Source: Rhyzopertha dominica (lineage: Eukaryota > Arthropoda > Insecta > Coleoptera > Bostrichidae). From it: a DNA stretch of 64,000 nt. Location: the NCBI GenBank assembly GCA_025024175.1, contig QCXZ01000041.1, positions 20,703,786 through 20,767,785 on the forward strand, given 5' to 3'. The notes beneath the pieces were generated by a model. That model made no database searches, was not told the origin of the DNA, and saw only the letters and a program-made list of their open reading frames with translations. Made by a program: the position numbers and the translations under genes. Below, in pieces: positions 1 to 10,581 of the stretch; position 1 is the first letter of the stretch; every line of letters starts with the position of its first letter.

Positions 1-1758
1 GCACTGAAAGAGCGGAAATATTTTTCTGCAGTTTTACAAATTTTAATTAAAACAGGAGAAGCTGATATTAATTTTTTGTATTGCTTCCTCTCTTGTAATT
101 TAGATTCAACCTCTCCTTCCAATAACTGGTAGCAAAATGAACAAGTAACACATTTTTGCATACTGCGTGCTACAAAACCAGCCATATACGTAACTACATC
201 TTCCACATAATCAGTAAGATGCCATATACCTGAATGTGGTGAATCATATTTGCCTATATCATTCATTATTTCTTGCTCCAATTTTAAATATTCTTGGGAT
301 TGTAACAGGTCGTCATTATTTTCATTATACGTAATTGCACCACTTCCACAATATAATATTGAAGTCGCATCTAAATTTTTAACATTTCCACTGTCACCAG
401 CTCTTACTTGGCAGTGAACAAGCAATCTCTTATAAGCTGCCTCAAATTGACGAGCTGAAGGGTTATTATTGCAACCACCTCGTAATCTAATTGCTCCAAA
501 AAAAAGTTCCAAGTGATCTTGTGACAACTTGTATGATAGAATGTACTTCAAGTGCTGTTTATTAACAACATACATTCATACAGGCCCCTTAAACTTTCTA
601 TACATACTAGAAAACCTAAGAATCCAATTTTTCTGGTAGTCTCCAAGATTTTACTACCTCCAAGAGACAGATTCAGTATATAATCTTCAACATATTTCAT
701 ATAGGCAAAAAAATCCGGTGCAGTTTCTTCAGACAATGGTTTCTTGAAATCATATTTTGCAAATATATTTCGTGAATTTAAAATATCAAATATGTCATTG
801 AATATTTTTAAAAACCTGCATGTAGCATCCACATTTTGAAATTGAGGTAAACCAAGATCTTTGGCCACAAACATTAAAGCATCAGACACACTTTTACTCA
901 AAGTTTGAACTGCTATACGCACCTTCATTTTCTCTTTTGCCCACTCCAAATGCCTTCTACTGTTTGCAATTCAATCAATTTTTCTAAAAATGCCCAGTTT
1001 ATTTCCTTATTTTCTTTATCTACTAAAATTTTTTGAGATCCCCAACAGTTTCTAACAAGCTTGACCATATGACAAGGATCAAATATAACAAAAACTTTTT
1101 CATTAGTAGATGGATGGTTAAAGTAAGTTTTTAGGGATAGAGGATCACTAAAATCAGCTCCCAATTCCTGTGCCATTGCTATATTGGCTGAAGCACCATC
1201 AAATGTGATAGATGTAACAACCACACCACTTTCGTGAATAAATTCCAAGCATTGTTTTAACAATGCTGCTTTTTCATTGCCAGAAAGGCCGGCTAAAAAG
1301 AAATAACCTACTGGAATTTTCCAAGAAGCATTCAGGCATACAAGCATAAACACAAGAACTTCTTTTGCAGCTGGAGCTGCAAATGAGTCTAAATTGGTGC
1401 CGACATCAACATAACCAGTAAATTTTTTCCCTGTCCATTCTATCTGTTTTCGTATTGACATTTCATCTAGTACCAAATTACATAAGACTTTTGAAGCCTG
1501 AACTGTTACCATTTCCTTTAATGTGTTTAAAGATTCAGTACTAAATCCTGGAGCCCCGTCAACAGTTTTGTACCACTTTGATATTGTAGCCGGATGTGGT
1601 AAAGACTTGTTAAAAGTATCACGTACAAAAGAATATGCCTTGGGCGAGTAAAAGTTTAGGGTAAGCGCAAAGGAACGCAAAGAAGCATTGTATTTTTGCT
1701 GCCTGGATCCTTTTAATATCCGTTCAAATAAATCTTTTGATGCTCCTGGTAAGGATGC
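1..1758 (-). other. Exon 10: RNase H-like catalytic domain with GTP-binding insertion; frame broken twice
   Basis: The first frame runs 1758 to about 944 and holds the N-terminal RNase H part with the first two catalytic aspartates and the start of the insertion domain (DPCHMVKLVRN). The second frame, about 949-550, holds the rest of the insertion (HLEWAKEKMKVRIAVQTLS onward). The third, about 560-1, holds the last catalytic glutamate (DHLELFF) and RGGCNNNPSARQF, and is open to the window edge. The first junction appears to have lost residues expected after EKLIELQ, so a small deletion is likely. The second needs only a one- or two-base change. Nothing in either spot looks like an intron. Confidence 0.8.
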
Positions 1759-4700
1759 CTGAAAAAAATTATATGTCTTTAACAACTCTTTTGTATATAA
1801 ATGCTTTAGCACATCACCAATGATATATCACACTATTATAAACTCACCTTTATTGCATGTTCGGAATGTTCAGTTATAAGAAGTTTCTGCTTCAGTAACT
1901 TCAAAAGGGAGTTTAAGTTTGTAACTTTAGTTTTATATCGTCGAACAGTCTGCTGTAGTCTTTTAATTTGCTTTTTTTGTGTCACAACCTTTTGCCTTGC
2001 TTTTTGAAAATATCTTTTAGCTTTCCTCGGAGTGGCTAGGTCATCGCTGCTAACTTCTCCAACATATCGCTTAATTCTACAAAGCCAAGAAATTTAATAA
2101 TACAAATTCAATATGCAGGTATCTAGTTTAAGGACCGGTTGCACAAACGTGGATCAAATTTAATCTGAGTGTATCCCACAGTCGTTGCCTAGCAACGTCA
2201 TGATTTGAGTGTTCTGATTGGTGTTGCTATAGCAACAACTGCGGGTTTAACTGTGATCAAATTTGACCCATGTTTGTGCAACCGGGACGTAAGACTCCTT
2301 TTACAAAAAAGCAAAATTATGTTTTCTAACATTTAAAAACAACTCTTAAAAATATAGTAGCCGCTTGTCGAATGGTCTTTTCATGTCATACCCTATAGAG
2401 GGTGATTCAGGAAAAAGGGACAATATTTTGGGAAATGGTAGTATTCACAATTCTGAACAAAATGAAAAAAAAATGAAACAAACTATATTACTGTCACAAT
2501 TAAGTAAATTTTATTCAGATTCCGGTTTACAGTCAATCATGCCTAGTCTGTTTATATACACTGAATATGCCAATATATTTGTGTATAGTACAGCCTGTAA
2601 AACGCTTTCCATATTCTTTAGAAGCAGCTGATGGACTCCGCTGGCAAAAACTATACACAAATACCATATTGGCATATTCAGCTTATGTAAGCACACTAGA
2701 CTTGATTGACTGTAAACTGGAATCTTAATACATTTTACTTAATTGTGACAGTAATGTCGTTTGTTTCATTTGTTATAGCCTTCCTGATGTGATTCGAATA
2801 TCGCATTTCTCTTTAAGCATGTTCAAATAAAATGTCCTTTATCTCGAAAACGGTTAATCTTATCGACATACAAAAAGTGTAACTTTTTGTGCATGAAGAA
2901 TGACAGATTTCAAAAATAAGGTCAGAACCATGAAACTACTAAGAGATAAAAAGTTGTTGAGAAAAAAAGGGTAACTACCCTTAAGTTTTCTACCCCTCAG
3001 TGAATGCAAGAAAATGAAAATGTGTCTGACATCAGGCCCTTCTATAGCTGAGATAATTTCCAGAATTTCCAATTTGAATATTTCTGGATTACTTAGATAT
3101 TTCAGAAAAGGTGGTTGTTTAATTACAACTTCTAAGGGTTGTATCTCTGAAACGGTGCACTTTAAGATATAAGTCGATACCAGTTTTTTTGTTCAGAATT
3201 GTGAATACCNCCANTTCCCCAAAATATTGTCACTTCCTCCTGAATCACCTTGTATAAGGNTNACAAACTAAACAGATTATGAATGGATTCTTTAATTACG
3301 AGTTTATCTANATGGTAAATTACTAACACACAGATATTTAATATCAAAACTTATCAAACCTTTTTTGGGGTGTTTTCAACAAGGACATCTTTCCTCTAAA
3401 TTCAGAACGCACTACAGTTCCTGGTAGGTTCGTACTTAATCCCTNTAACATATGTTCTTCAGCTTCGGATGCAGTAGGCGTTCCTGAGGAAGATGGTCTT
3501 ACCTCCTGTTCTGGGCCAACTCTTTAAATACATAATAAATATAAAATTAGACACAGAAAATAAGATAAAATTTGCAATATATAGTTACCGTCTGTGAACT
3601 TCATCGCCATTACTTTCACTATCACCAGTCAGTGTATCAGATGATGCTATGACCATTGGAGTTCTTTCTGGGATTGTCAGTACTTTCCTAAAATTTTTAT
3701 TTTTCTTTAAATTACAAATATATTCCTTTCAATATCATTTAAGTTCGTAACATGATAAGTATTGTTATATAAATTATGACAGTTTTAATTTATATATCTA
3801 CATAATAAAAGATAAGCACAGAGGTAGTTAATATTAAAATCATCAAACCTTTTCTTAGATGTTTTCCCTAAGGGCAATTTTGCTTGAAATTCAGATTGCA
3901 CTGCAGTTCCAGGTTGGTTCGGACTTAACGCCTTCAACAAATGTTCTTCAACTTCTGATGCAGTAAGAGTTCCCGAGGAAGATGGTCTTTCAAGTTCACG
4001 TTTGTAAACTCTTTATAGAAAAATATAGAAAATTAGACATACAGGAAAAAGATGTAACATATAGTTACCGTTTATGCTCTTCCTCGTCATTACTTTCACT
4101 ACCGCCAGTCATTGTATCAGAGGACGTTATCGTCACCGGAACTTCTTCTGGCACTGTCATTATTTTCCTTAAAAGATTGATATTTAAATTGCTTATTGTC
4201 GAACATAATGTTTGATGTGTCATATTGTATGTGTCTAAAGTGAGGAAATCTTGAAAAATTTATTGCTGTCCCTCACCAAATCTAGCCCGAGAGTGCGTTG
4301 TTTTTTGTTTTGATACAGTACCTTTTTTCTCAAAACTGGAGCACGTATTTGCTCAGTTTGATAATTTCTAAACAAGAGCTACCTATTTCGACTATACATA
4401 AAGTGTTTGTAAAAGATAAATAAAACACATTTCTAACAGGTGTTTGTGTGTATTAAGATTTTTGTGAAACGATGTATATTAAAATGTTATAAACGATTTG
4501 ATGACTTTTAAAAATAAACAACCATTATTACCTGCTCTTGGAAGGTGGTGGTCCAGCATCTACCTCCCTTTCATGCGATTCAGGAAATAGCACTTTAGGG
4601 ATCCTAAAAGAAAAAACAAATTTATACCACAAAATTTATCACGTTTAATAAATATATACTGACTTTATTGGTGTAGAAGCAGCAGATGTGGAAGGTGAAC

Positions 4701-5226
4701 TGTAATAAAATAACTTTAGAATTCTGTATTTCGTAAAAATTCTATCTTACCTGGAGCTAGAAGAGGAAGCTTGTCGTTGCAAAGGTTTTGGAATTGCACC
4801 TTTCTTTAAAACTCTCAATCCTGAGGGTTTAATATTGAAATCACCACTGTCAAAATGGTCTGAGCATATTTCTGCTCTTAATGGTAGATTTCGAGTCTCT
4901 AAACCCAGAATAAACAGCCATAGTTTCCTTTCTTCAGCATGTTTCGGAAACCTAAAAATAATAGATAGGTACAAAAAATATTGTATCCATATGATCTTTG
5001 CACACATAAAACTCATATTTTTTGCTATACACTAATAAACAATTCAGAAAAATCATGTNTCAGTAGTAGTGTTGTAAAATATCGGTATAAGTAATTTAAA
5101 CAACGCACGCCTATGGATCCTAACCTCAAATACTACTTTAGTTACAATTAGCATTACTTACCTGTGAAATGAAACATTGGGTGAACGTAAATTAACCTTT
5201 TTGCACACTTGACACTGCCTGACCAT
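1..5226 (-). CDS. P-element/THAP9-like transposase gene, ten exons, 3' end beyond the window, two frame breaks in the last exon
   Basis: The gene encodes a DNA transposase of the P-element/THAP9 superfamily: a THAP zinc finger, a low-complexity linker, a coiled coil, then an RNase H-like catalytic domain split by a GTP-binding insertion. Exons I can join by eye, in transcript order, are 5226-5162, 4951-4751, 4699-4664, 4603-4532, 4167-4069, 4010-3849, 3687-3589, 3521-3360, 2076-1848 and 1758-1. Every intron is GT-AG and every phase matches (2,2,2,2,2,2,2,2,0). The ATG at 5226 begins MVRQCQVCKK, the first cysteine pair of the C2CH finger; ICSDHF in exon 2 supplies the last Cys and His. The catalytic acidic residues are visible in LVLDEMS, FDGASAN and SQDHLELFFGAIR. 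Breaks lie near 940 and 558. Exon structure is seen directly, the family is known, and whether this is a domesticated gene or a dying transposon is unresolved. Confidence 0.88.
1848..2076 (-). other. Exon 9: TPRKAKR and coiled-coil region of the THAP9-like transposase
   Basis: The exon begins after TTTGTAG and ends at AAG|GTGAGT. It reads IKRYVGEVSSDDLATPRKAK..., then a Lys/Arg/Gln-rich helix with leucine spacing (QIKRLQQTVRRYK, NLNSLLKLLKQKLL). The TPRKAKR-then-coil arrangement is typical of THAP9-like proteins, where the coil is thought to mediate oligomerisation. The next exon starts at 1758 after a long T tract and CAG, phase 0. Confidence 0.85.
2136..2284. mobile_element. 149-bp MITE in intron 8 of the THAP9-like gene
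   Basis: The ends are inverted: CGGTTGCACAAAC at the left and GTTTGTGCAACCG at the right, with similarity continuing inward through a TCAAATTTGATC-like stretch. GGAC lies directly outside both ends (2132-2135 and 2285-2288) and could be a 4-bp target duplication. There is no coding capacity. An internal GTTGC...GCAAC palindrome adds further folding. Superfamily not assigned. Confidence 0.75.
2391..3259. mobile_element. Foldback-type MITE, about 870 bp, with a nested hairpin
   Basis: Outer arms match in inverted orientation: GGGTGATTCAGG near 2399 against CCTGAATCACC near 3240, with the match continuing through a segment containing GACAATATTTTGGG and ATTCACAATTCTGAAC. A second inverted repeat lies inside the left half: TACTGTCACAATTAAG near 2490 against CTTAATTGTGACAGTA near 2740, with arms of about 120 bp. 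Apparent reading frames on both strands here are mirror images of one another, not genes. It lies in intron 8 of the THAP9-like gene. Confidence 0.75.
3360..4167 (-). repeat. Tandem duplication of a two-exon linker unit (exons 5-6 and 7-8)
   Basis: Exon 5 (99 nt) and exon 6 (162 nt) are followed by exon 7 (99 nt) and exon 8 (162 nt) with the same lengths, the same phases and related products. Both short exons contain SSDT.TG.SESN; both long exons contain RPSSSGT.TASE.EEH. The introns inside each unit also look alike, starting GTAACTATAT. Each unit adds 87 residues without changing frame, to an acidic, Ser/Thr-rich linker between the THAP finger and the coiled coil. The copies differ at roughly two fifths of positions by eye, so the duplication is old. 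Confidence 0.85.
4751..5226 (-). other. THAP zinc-finger module (exons 1-2) of the P-element/THAP9-like gene
   Basis: Exon 1 (5226-5162) and exon 2 (4951-4751) join as ...VSFH-R-FPKHAEERK.... The C2CH ligands are C5 and C8 of CQVC, and the Cys and His of ICSDHF. The usual THAP signatures FPK, a tryptophan in ERKLWLF, and the C-terminal AIP in KKGAIPKP are present. THAP domains bind DNA; in P-element transposases this is the terminal-site recognition domain. The intron (4952-5161) falls inside the zinc finger. Exon 2 ends in a serine run. Confidence 0.88.
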
Positions 5227-5288
5227 TTTGTCTCTGCTACTGATAACAACTATATCGAAATCATTCCTTGCAACTTGCACTTCATATA

Positions 5289-5334
5289 CCCAAAACAAAA
5301 CAAACACGCAACCCAAAACAAAACAAACACGCAA
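5289..5334. repeat. 23-bp tandem repeat, two exact copies
   Basis: A CCC followed by AAAACAAAACAAACACGCAA occurs twice back to back, in the 5' region of the THAP9-like gene (copies at 5289-5311 and 5312-5334). Confidence 0.9.
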
Positions 5335-5380
5335 ACGCCCAAATGGTGTGTGATCGTGAACGCACAGCTTAGTCATTGGA

Positions 5381-5390
5381 CGTATATAAC
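5381..5390 (-). promoter_or_regulatory. Possible TATA box for the THAP9-like gene
   Basis: On the minus strand the sequence reads TTATATACG about 155 bp upstream of the ATG at 5226, a plausible place for a TATA element with a short 5' UTR. The assignment rests on position and motif only. Confidence 0.25.
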
Positions 5391-6293
5391 TGGTCAACTG
5401 GGAGGTCCAATGTTTTCCCCAAATAAACGCTTAGACTGTGAACACNTGCTGGAACCAGTTTAGACTGTGTAAAGCTGCATCCCCTCTTTTATACATCCAT
5501 GATTATAGCAAGTACTACCGTTACACCGGCACTGGTTCTGAGTTGCAAATGCGTTTGTGCGCAGCCCCCACCGCTCGTCATCATTCATCTGTTTTGCAGT
5601 ATCTTGACTGACATTAATGCCTGTCAGTGCAGGTATGAAGCGCGGGCTGTAGAATCAAAGACGATTTTATAAGACTGTCCAACGTTATAGGAGTACCTCA
5701 GCAGTATTAATGCATATTAACAGATGACGTATGATGTAGCTCGGCGTCTATTCGGTCAAATTACGCCACATGACCTTGTCACTGGACCGGCAACACCATA
5801 CTTTGAATAATGCGTGTTTGCCCATTATACTGTAAAACCTTAGCGCTTAGCGGGTATATATACCGATTTATGTACGATGCAGTTTCGCGCTGCGCTCTAT
5901 TACTTTTAGTCGCCGCTGCCGAAAGCAAGGTAGGGTGCGAAAAGATCCAAAAGATGCTTATGTTTTCAGTACTCTGAAAGATTTGAATTAAAATGCTTTG
6001 CCATTGTTAAGAATTACAAACTTACTACGCACGCTTGACTACTCTAAAAATTAGAAAAATTTAGATTAGGTGTTCAATACGTAACTGTATTATGGTAAAA
6101 ACCAAAAATATTATTAAGCAAAACAATGCAAGGTTAAAATGCAACAAATTAGGGATGCCCATTTTAAGATGTATGAAAAAACTTGACAATCAGTATATAA
6201 CTCGCATTTTATTAATATTAAACATTATAACGTGTTACAGATATCAAAACATAATTTGTATTAAAACGACACAAGTATAAAAATATATACATA
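5391..6293. other. Intergenic; possible plus-strand TATA element near 5856
   Basis: No coding signal was seen. A short palindrome GGTATATATACC near 5855-5866 precedes a GC-richer stretch containing CGCGCTGCGCTC and could be a promoter, but no gene follows it before the Tc1 fragment. Confidence 0.3.
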
Positions 6294-7139
6294 CAGTAGC
6301 GTGCAAAAAAACCGGACACCAAGTGAAATTTTTTTTGAACGTCGATAACTCGTGAATGAAGTTACCAATTGACACGGGGTTTTTTACTGTTTGATTCTCA
6401 TTTTCTTGTTGACATTGCCAATCAATATCGTTGAGATTGTTTCAGTATATGAAAAGTTATGGTATCACGTTTCAATGCATATCAAAATCTAACCGTGCAA
6501 AAAAAAACCTGACACTTTTTTATATTATTTATAGTAAAACAAAATTTATTTAAATAACCGCAAAATTAACATTTATCTGACACAACTATGGATTAATACT
6601 TAGTCGCAAAGCTCTTTACGGCAATCACTGCAGCACAACGGGACGGCACGGAGTCGACCAAATTGATGATTTTCTTGAGGAGAATTTTCTTCTATTCCGC
6701 CTCCAGCGCTGCCATCAAGTCGTCCGCTTTCTTAAATTTTCAGAAGCGGGCGCGCTTTTCAAGCTCTTTCCACAAGTTCTCGATCGGATTGAGGTCCGGC
6801 GACTGTGCTGGGCACTGCACATTTTTTTTGGTGGCGTGCGGGAGCATAAACTCTTCCAATATCTTCCGATATTGGTTGGCGTTCATCTTGCCGTCCACAC
6901 GTCACAGCGGACCGACCAAGGCTGAAGCAGACTGAAAGATACACTATAGCATAGTTCACACTCTCAGAAATTTTTAGGAAAGATTACCATCGAATCATTA
7001 CGTTTCCACCACCGTGCTTGATAGTGGAGACGTTATAACGGTGTTCGAAGCGTTTTCCGACCGGCCGGCGCACGTACCGAATGCTGTCCAAAGAAACCAA
7101 ATTAAATTTACTCACATCCGACCACAAGATTTTCGAACC
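6294..7139 (-). pseudogene. Tc1-like transposase, decayed 3' half with terminal repeat (left arm of a palindrome)
   Basis: The outer end starts CAGTAGCGTGCAAAAAAACC directly after TA (6292-6293), a typical Tc1/mariner terminus and target site. Read on the minus strand from the centre, the copy encodes LWSDVSKFNL, RYVRRPVGKRF, STIKHGGGNVMI, DGKMNANQY, a short LPHAT segment, then CPAQSPDLNPIENLWKELEK and a C-terminus ending SFATKY and stop at 6593. The block that normally carries the second catalytic aspartate (the FQQDNDPKH region) is absent, and there are internal stops, so it cannot be an active enzyme. Confidence 0.85.
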
Positions 7140-7522
7140 GGTTCGGATGGTCGAATTCTTGTGGTTGCATGAGCGTAAATTTAATTTGGTATCTTCGGGC
7201 GGCATTCGGTTCGTGCGCCGGCCGGACGGAAAATGCTTCGACCACTCTTATCAAGTCCCCACTATCAAGCACGGTGGTAGAAACGTAATGATTTGGGGTA
7301 ATCTTCTCTAGAAATTTCTGAAAATGTGAACAATGCTATAGTGTATTTTTCAGGCCGCTTCAGCTGTGACTTGGTCGGTCTGCTGAAACGTGTGGACGGC
7401 AAGATGAACGCCAACCAATATCATTTGATATTGGAAGAGGTTATGCTTCCGCACGCCATCGAGAAAATGTGCAGTGCCCAGCGCAGTCACCGAACCTCAA
7501 TCCGATCGAGCACTTTTTCTAC
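7140..7522 (+). pseudogene. Tc1-like transposase fragment, right arm of the palindrome, 3'-truncated
   Basis: Starting from the central CGAACCGGTTCG (7134-7145), the plus strand encodes HERKFNLVSSGGIRFVRRP, VPTIKHGGRNVMIWG, then after a 56-bp insert RVDGKMNANQYHLILEEVMLPHA and finally a PNLNPIE-like segment near 7490-7515. It mirrors the left arm and lacks the same block around the second catalytic aspartate. Similarity stops near 7522 and no matching outer terminal repeat follows. Confidence 0.8.
7298..7353 (+). other. 56-bp intron-like insert within the Tc1-like fragment
   Basis: The insert begins GTAATC and ends TTTTTCAG. Removing it joins IWG to the RFS segment in the expected reading frame of Tc1-like transposases. 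A diverged counterpart with the same ends lies in the left arm at about 6925-6980, so it predates the palindrome. Confidence 0.6.
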
Positions 7523-10445
7523 ACGACAATATTTGATTTGTTTAATGCTACGCATTATTAGAGAATATCATAATACAATTAAACGAGCATTCTGAAAATG
7601 TAGTAATATCGTTAATAGGTACCCACCTATTATTAAAATACCAAAATTCAAAATAGTTGAATTTATTTACATTTCCTTCAAATACCATTTTATTTACAAA
7701 CACTTAATACTATGTATTTACATTGTATGTTGTGTTGTTAAATTTACAATTAAAATCACGCTAACACTTACTGGAGGTTCACAGCGGACCGAGAAAAGAG
7801 CTTGGCGACAAGTAGTTATGTTTAATAAGGCTAATGATGTTTTTGAACTAGAAATTTTAAAAATATTAATACTTATAGTACAGTCGAGAAGAGAGAATAG
7901 CGGTGTATTTATTTAATGATCACTAACATCAAAAGTTAAATATATGACTTGCCGTGCAAAGTAAGAGATCAAAGCTTTTACAGTTTATCTGAATCAACAT
8001 TGGTGGCGATATACCTAGCATACAGCTAAAAATAATTGCCTGCAATATACATGGCGATTTGTACGATTAATTTCGCAAAAACGCGTTCGTATTTTATATA
8101 TAATTTTTTTTCGTCGTAGGCAATTTAAGTTTCGAAGAAAATATGTAACGTTAAAAGTTTTGTTTGGGGTAATATGTTTTTTCTACGGACCTTTCAAGCA
8201 AGGTCACTTATTAATCTCCATTGTTCTGGGTCTCTGCGTGACAGGACACGCCTGTGTATAAGACCATTGACATATTGACACCTCGATGTACAAGACAAAG
8301 GCCACATAGCTGACATAGTGACATACCTACTACATATTTCTGCTTTGTCCATAAATACAGTTATTTAAGTAATTAGTTTACCACTCAAGTTTATTTAAAA
8401 TATTGCACAATGCATTACCTTTATTTGCCATAAAAATGGCTAGCCAAGACCGTTTTTTATATTTACATGTTATTCGCGTAAAAACAAGAATAAGACGTAA
8501 ACATGGCAACGTCGACTTTTAGCGCTTAAAATTAATCAGCGACACCCCACAGTTGCAGGACAAACTAATGGTTCGATGGTGTCGACGCCTAGTGGCCGCA
8601 TACCAGTTGGGCGCGTCCAAGTTTAACATTGCGTTGATCAGTCTTATAAAATCGTCTTTGGTAGAATGTAGATTCGCTTTTTCTACTAAGCCACTGCGAT
8701 TCGCAGGCGGTAACCCTAGTGACGGATACGTGGCGCTGGCATAATTAATGACGATTGACATCGGAATCACAACTCATTAAATTTGAGGCAAATGTGGTAA
8801 TTAATTTCCGTATTATTCTATTAATCGAATGTTCTAGTAGGATCTTGAACCAGAAGTGTCCGCCTATATACATACATACATACATAAAAGAGGTTAAGCG
8901 AAAAAGGCGAACTGTAGTGTTTTGTTATGACCTTACCCACAAATGCATAGAGTAACTTGATTATTAATTGATTTTTCAGTAAGTATTTAATATCGCTGCC
9001 ACCAGCTGAGTTTTGAGGATCCCAACAAACCTTAGTAATTCACTGAAAATGATATACTAACCACTGCTCTTCAGAAGGTTGGTTCTCGTTTACTTCACCA
9101 CTAGGAAGCGTAGGGAGAAATTTAAAATAAAACCCCATATTCTGCTAACTTACTAAATTAAATTCGGAATGATTACACCACAAAAAAAAACAGAGTCAAC
9201 AACATATAAATTTGAGTAAGATATCACGTAAACATAAGCTAATTACTTTTCATCGAACACGCTAGCAGAAAAAGTACTTACCCCGTCAGCCCGGCCCTGG
9301 TAGCCAGCTGCAATTTGTTCCCTTAGTTGTAAATGAATGCCACATATTTCGAACCCGTACACATAGCAATATCTTAAATAATTCTGAGGATTCTAGCCTT
9401 CAAGCTAAGAAAAAGAGGCGCAACGAGTATCCTGACCCTTCAGAACCTGTTTTCCTTTAGGTAGGTTATCAAGTTTTTTGTTATTTGTAACAGAACTAAT
9501 TCAGGAAATCTAGTACTAAAATCAATACGTCTTAAAGTCCATCTGGTTCATTAGTCATTTTATCAAATTAGATAATAATCAAAACTGCTTTAGAGCGATG
9601 TTAAGAACAGAAATATTATNCGATATCAGAATACAGTATACACGGTACAGCNNCATCTTCGTCACTTAAATATTCAATATAAATAAATTTATAAAAAATA
9701 AGTCGCTATATTAAAAATAAATTGCATTGACAATGATATCAGTGTGATATGAAAGTTCTCTAACACTAAAAATAACTCCGCCATTTTCTGTTAAGCTCTT
9801 GAAAAAACAAGTATAAAGACGCAACCGTCAAAGCAAAAAATAATATTGATTTGTGAACATATAGCTAAGCTATATAGTATGGATGGAGCAATAATGATGT
9901 AAATGGGGTGCAGAAATCTGTGGAAAGTTCCTGCTACATGACAATCTCTAACGGATTAAAAACATACGCTTGGTCAGACAATTTTTTTTCTTTGCTTTTG
10001 TTGCTTATATCTCGTAATTTTAATATAGTTGCGCAAATGATTTAACGTATATCCTCTCAAGTGTCTAAAACGTATCGGTATCCAATGACGATTTGGATTG
10101 CAAATTGGATACCACCTTAATGAATAGATTTCGCATAACGGTAACGTATTCTAAGGAAGGAGGAAGTAAATGGTGCCGAGTTCGCACAGTTCGTGATGTC
10201 TTACTTTTCTGTTAGATTACCATGGTTGCCCACTTGCAATCGCACAGTTTCTTCCTAAAATAAAGAGTAGATAAGCTTTTCTATAACTTTGTGTGTTCCA
10301 TTTTTGTTGAGTTTAATGNATTAATGTGGNNAGCGTTTGTATTCACATTCCTCAAAAATAAAGCCGCATTAGTGAGGACTGCATTAGTCCAGCTGCTACC
10401 ATATTGTTTGTTGCTTGTATCACGAAGTCCTTTCAGGCAGCGTGA
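7523..10445. other. AT-rich intergenic DNA
   Basis: I see no gene, RNA or clear transposon. A short CATA microsatellite lies at about 8866-8886. The short open frames on both strands near 8519-8770 show no recognisable motif. Confidence 0.5.
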
Positions 10446-10469
10446 AGTCCGGAAGAGGCACTCCGGACT
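10446..10469. other. Perfect short hairpin, 8-bp stem
   Basis: AGTCCGGA and TCCGGACT flank an 8-nt loop. No gene lies nearby to attach it to; the surrounding frame at 10291-10581 shows no recognisable domain. Confidence 0.5.
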
Positions 10470-10581
10470 AATGGTAAAAGTGTGTTACAGCTGGGATACA
10501 TGTTTGCGGCATTTAACTCGGTCCATGCTAAATCGAATTAATTCGCAGTTGGTGAAACTCGCATGTATCCACCGGTGTTAG

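Noticed and set aside
2365..2700. Overlapping open frames on both strands with similar peptides
   Set aside because: The similarity comes from the inverted repeat of the foldback element, not from coding.
6759..6959. Open frame over the left Tc1 arm read as a gene
   Set aside because: It is part of the decayed Tc1-like transposase with internal stops; counted under the pseudogene entry.
10291..10581. 96-residue open frame
   Set aside because: Contains N bases, no recognisable domain, no support beyond being open.
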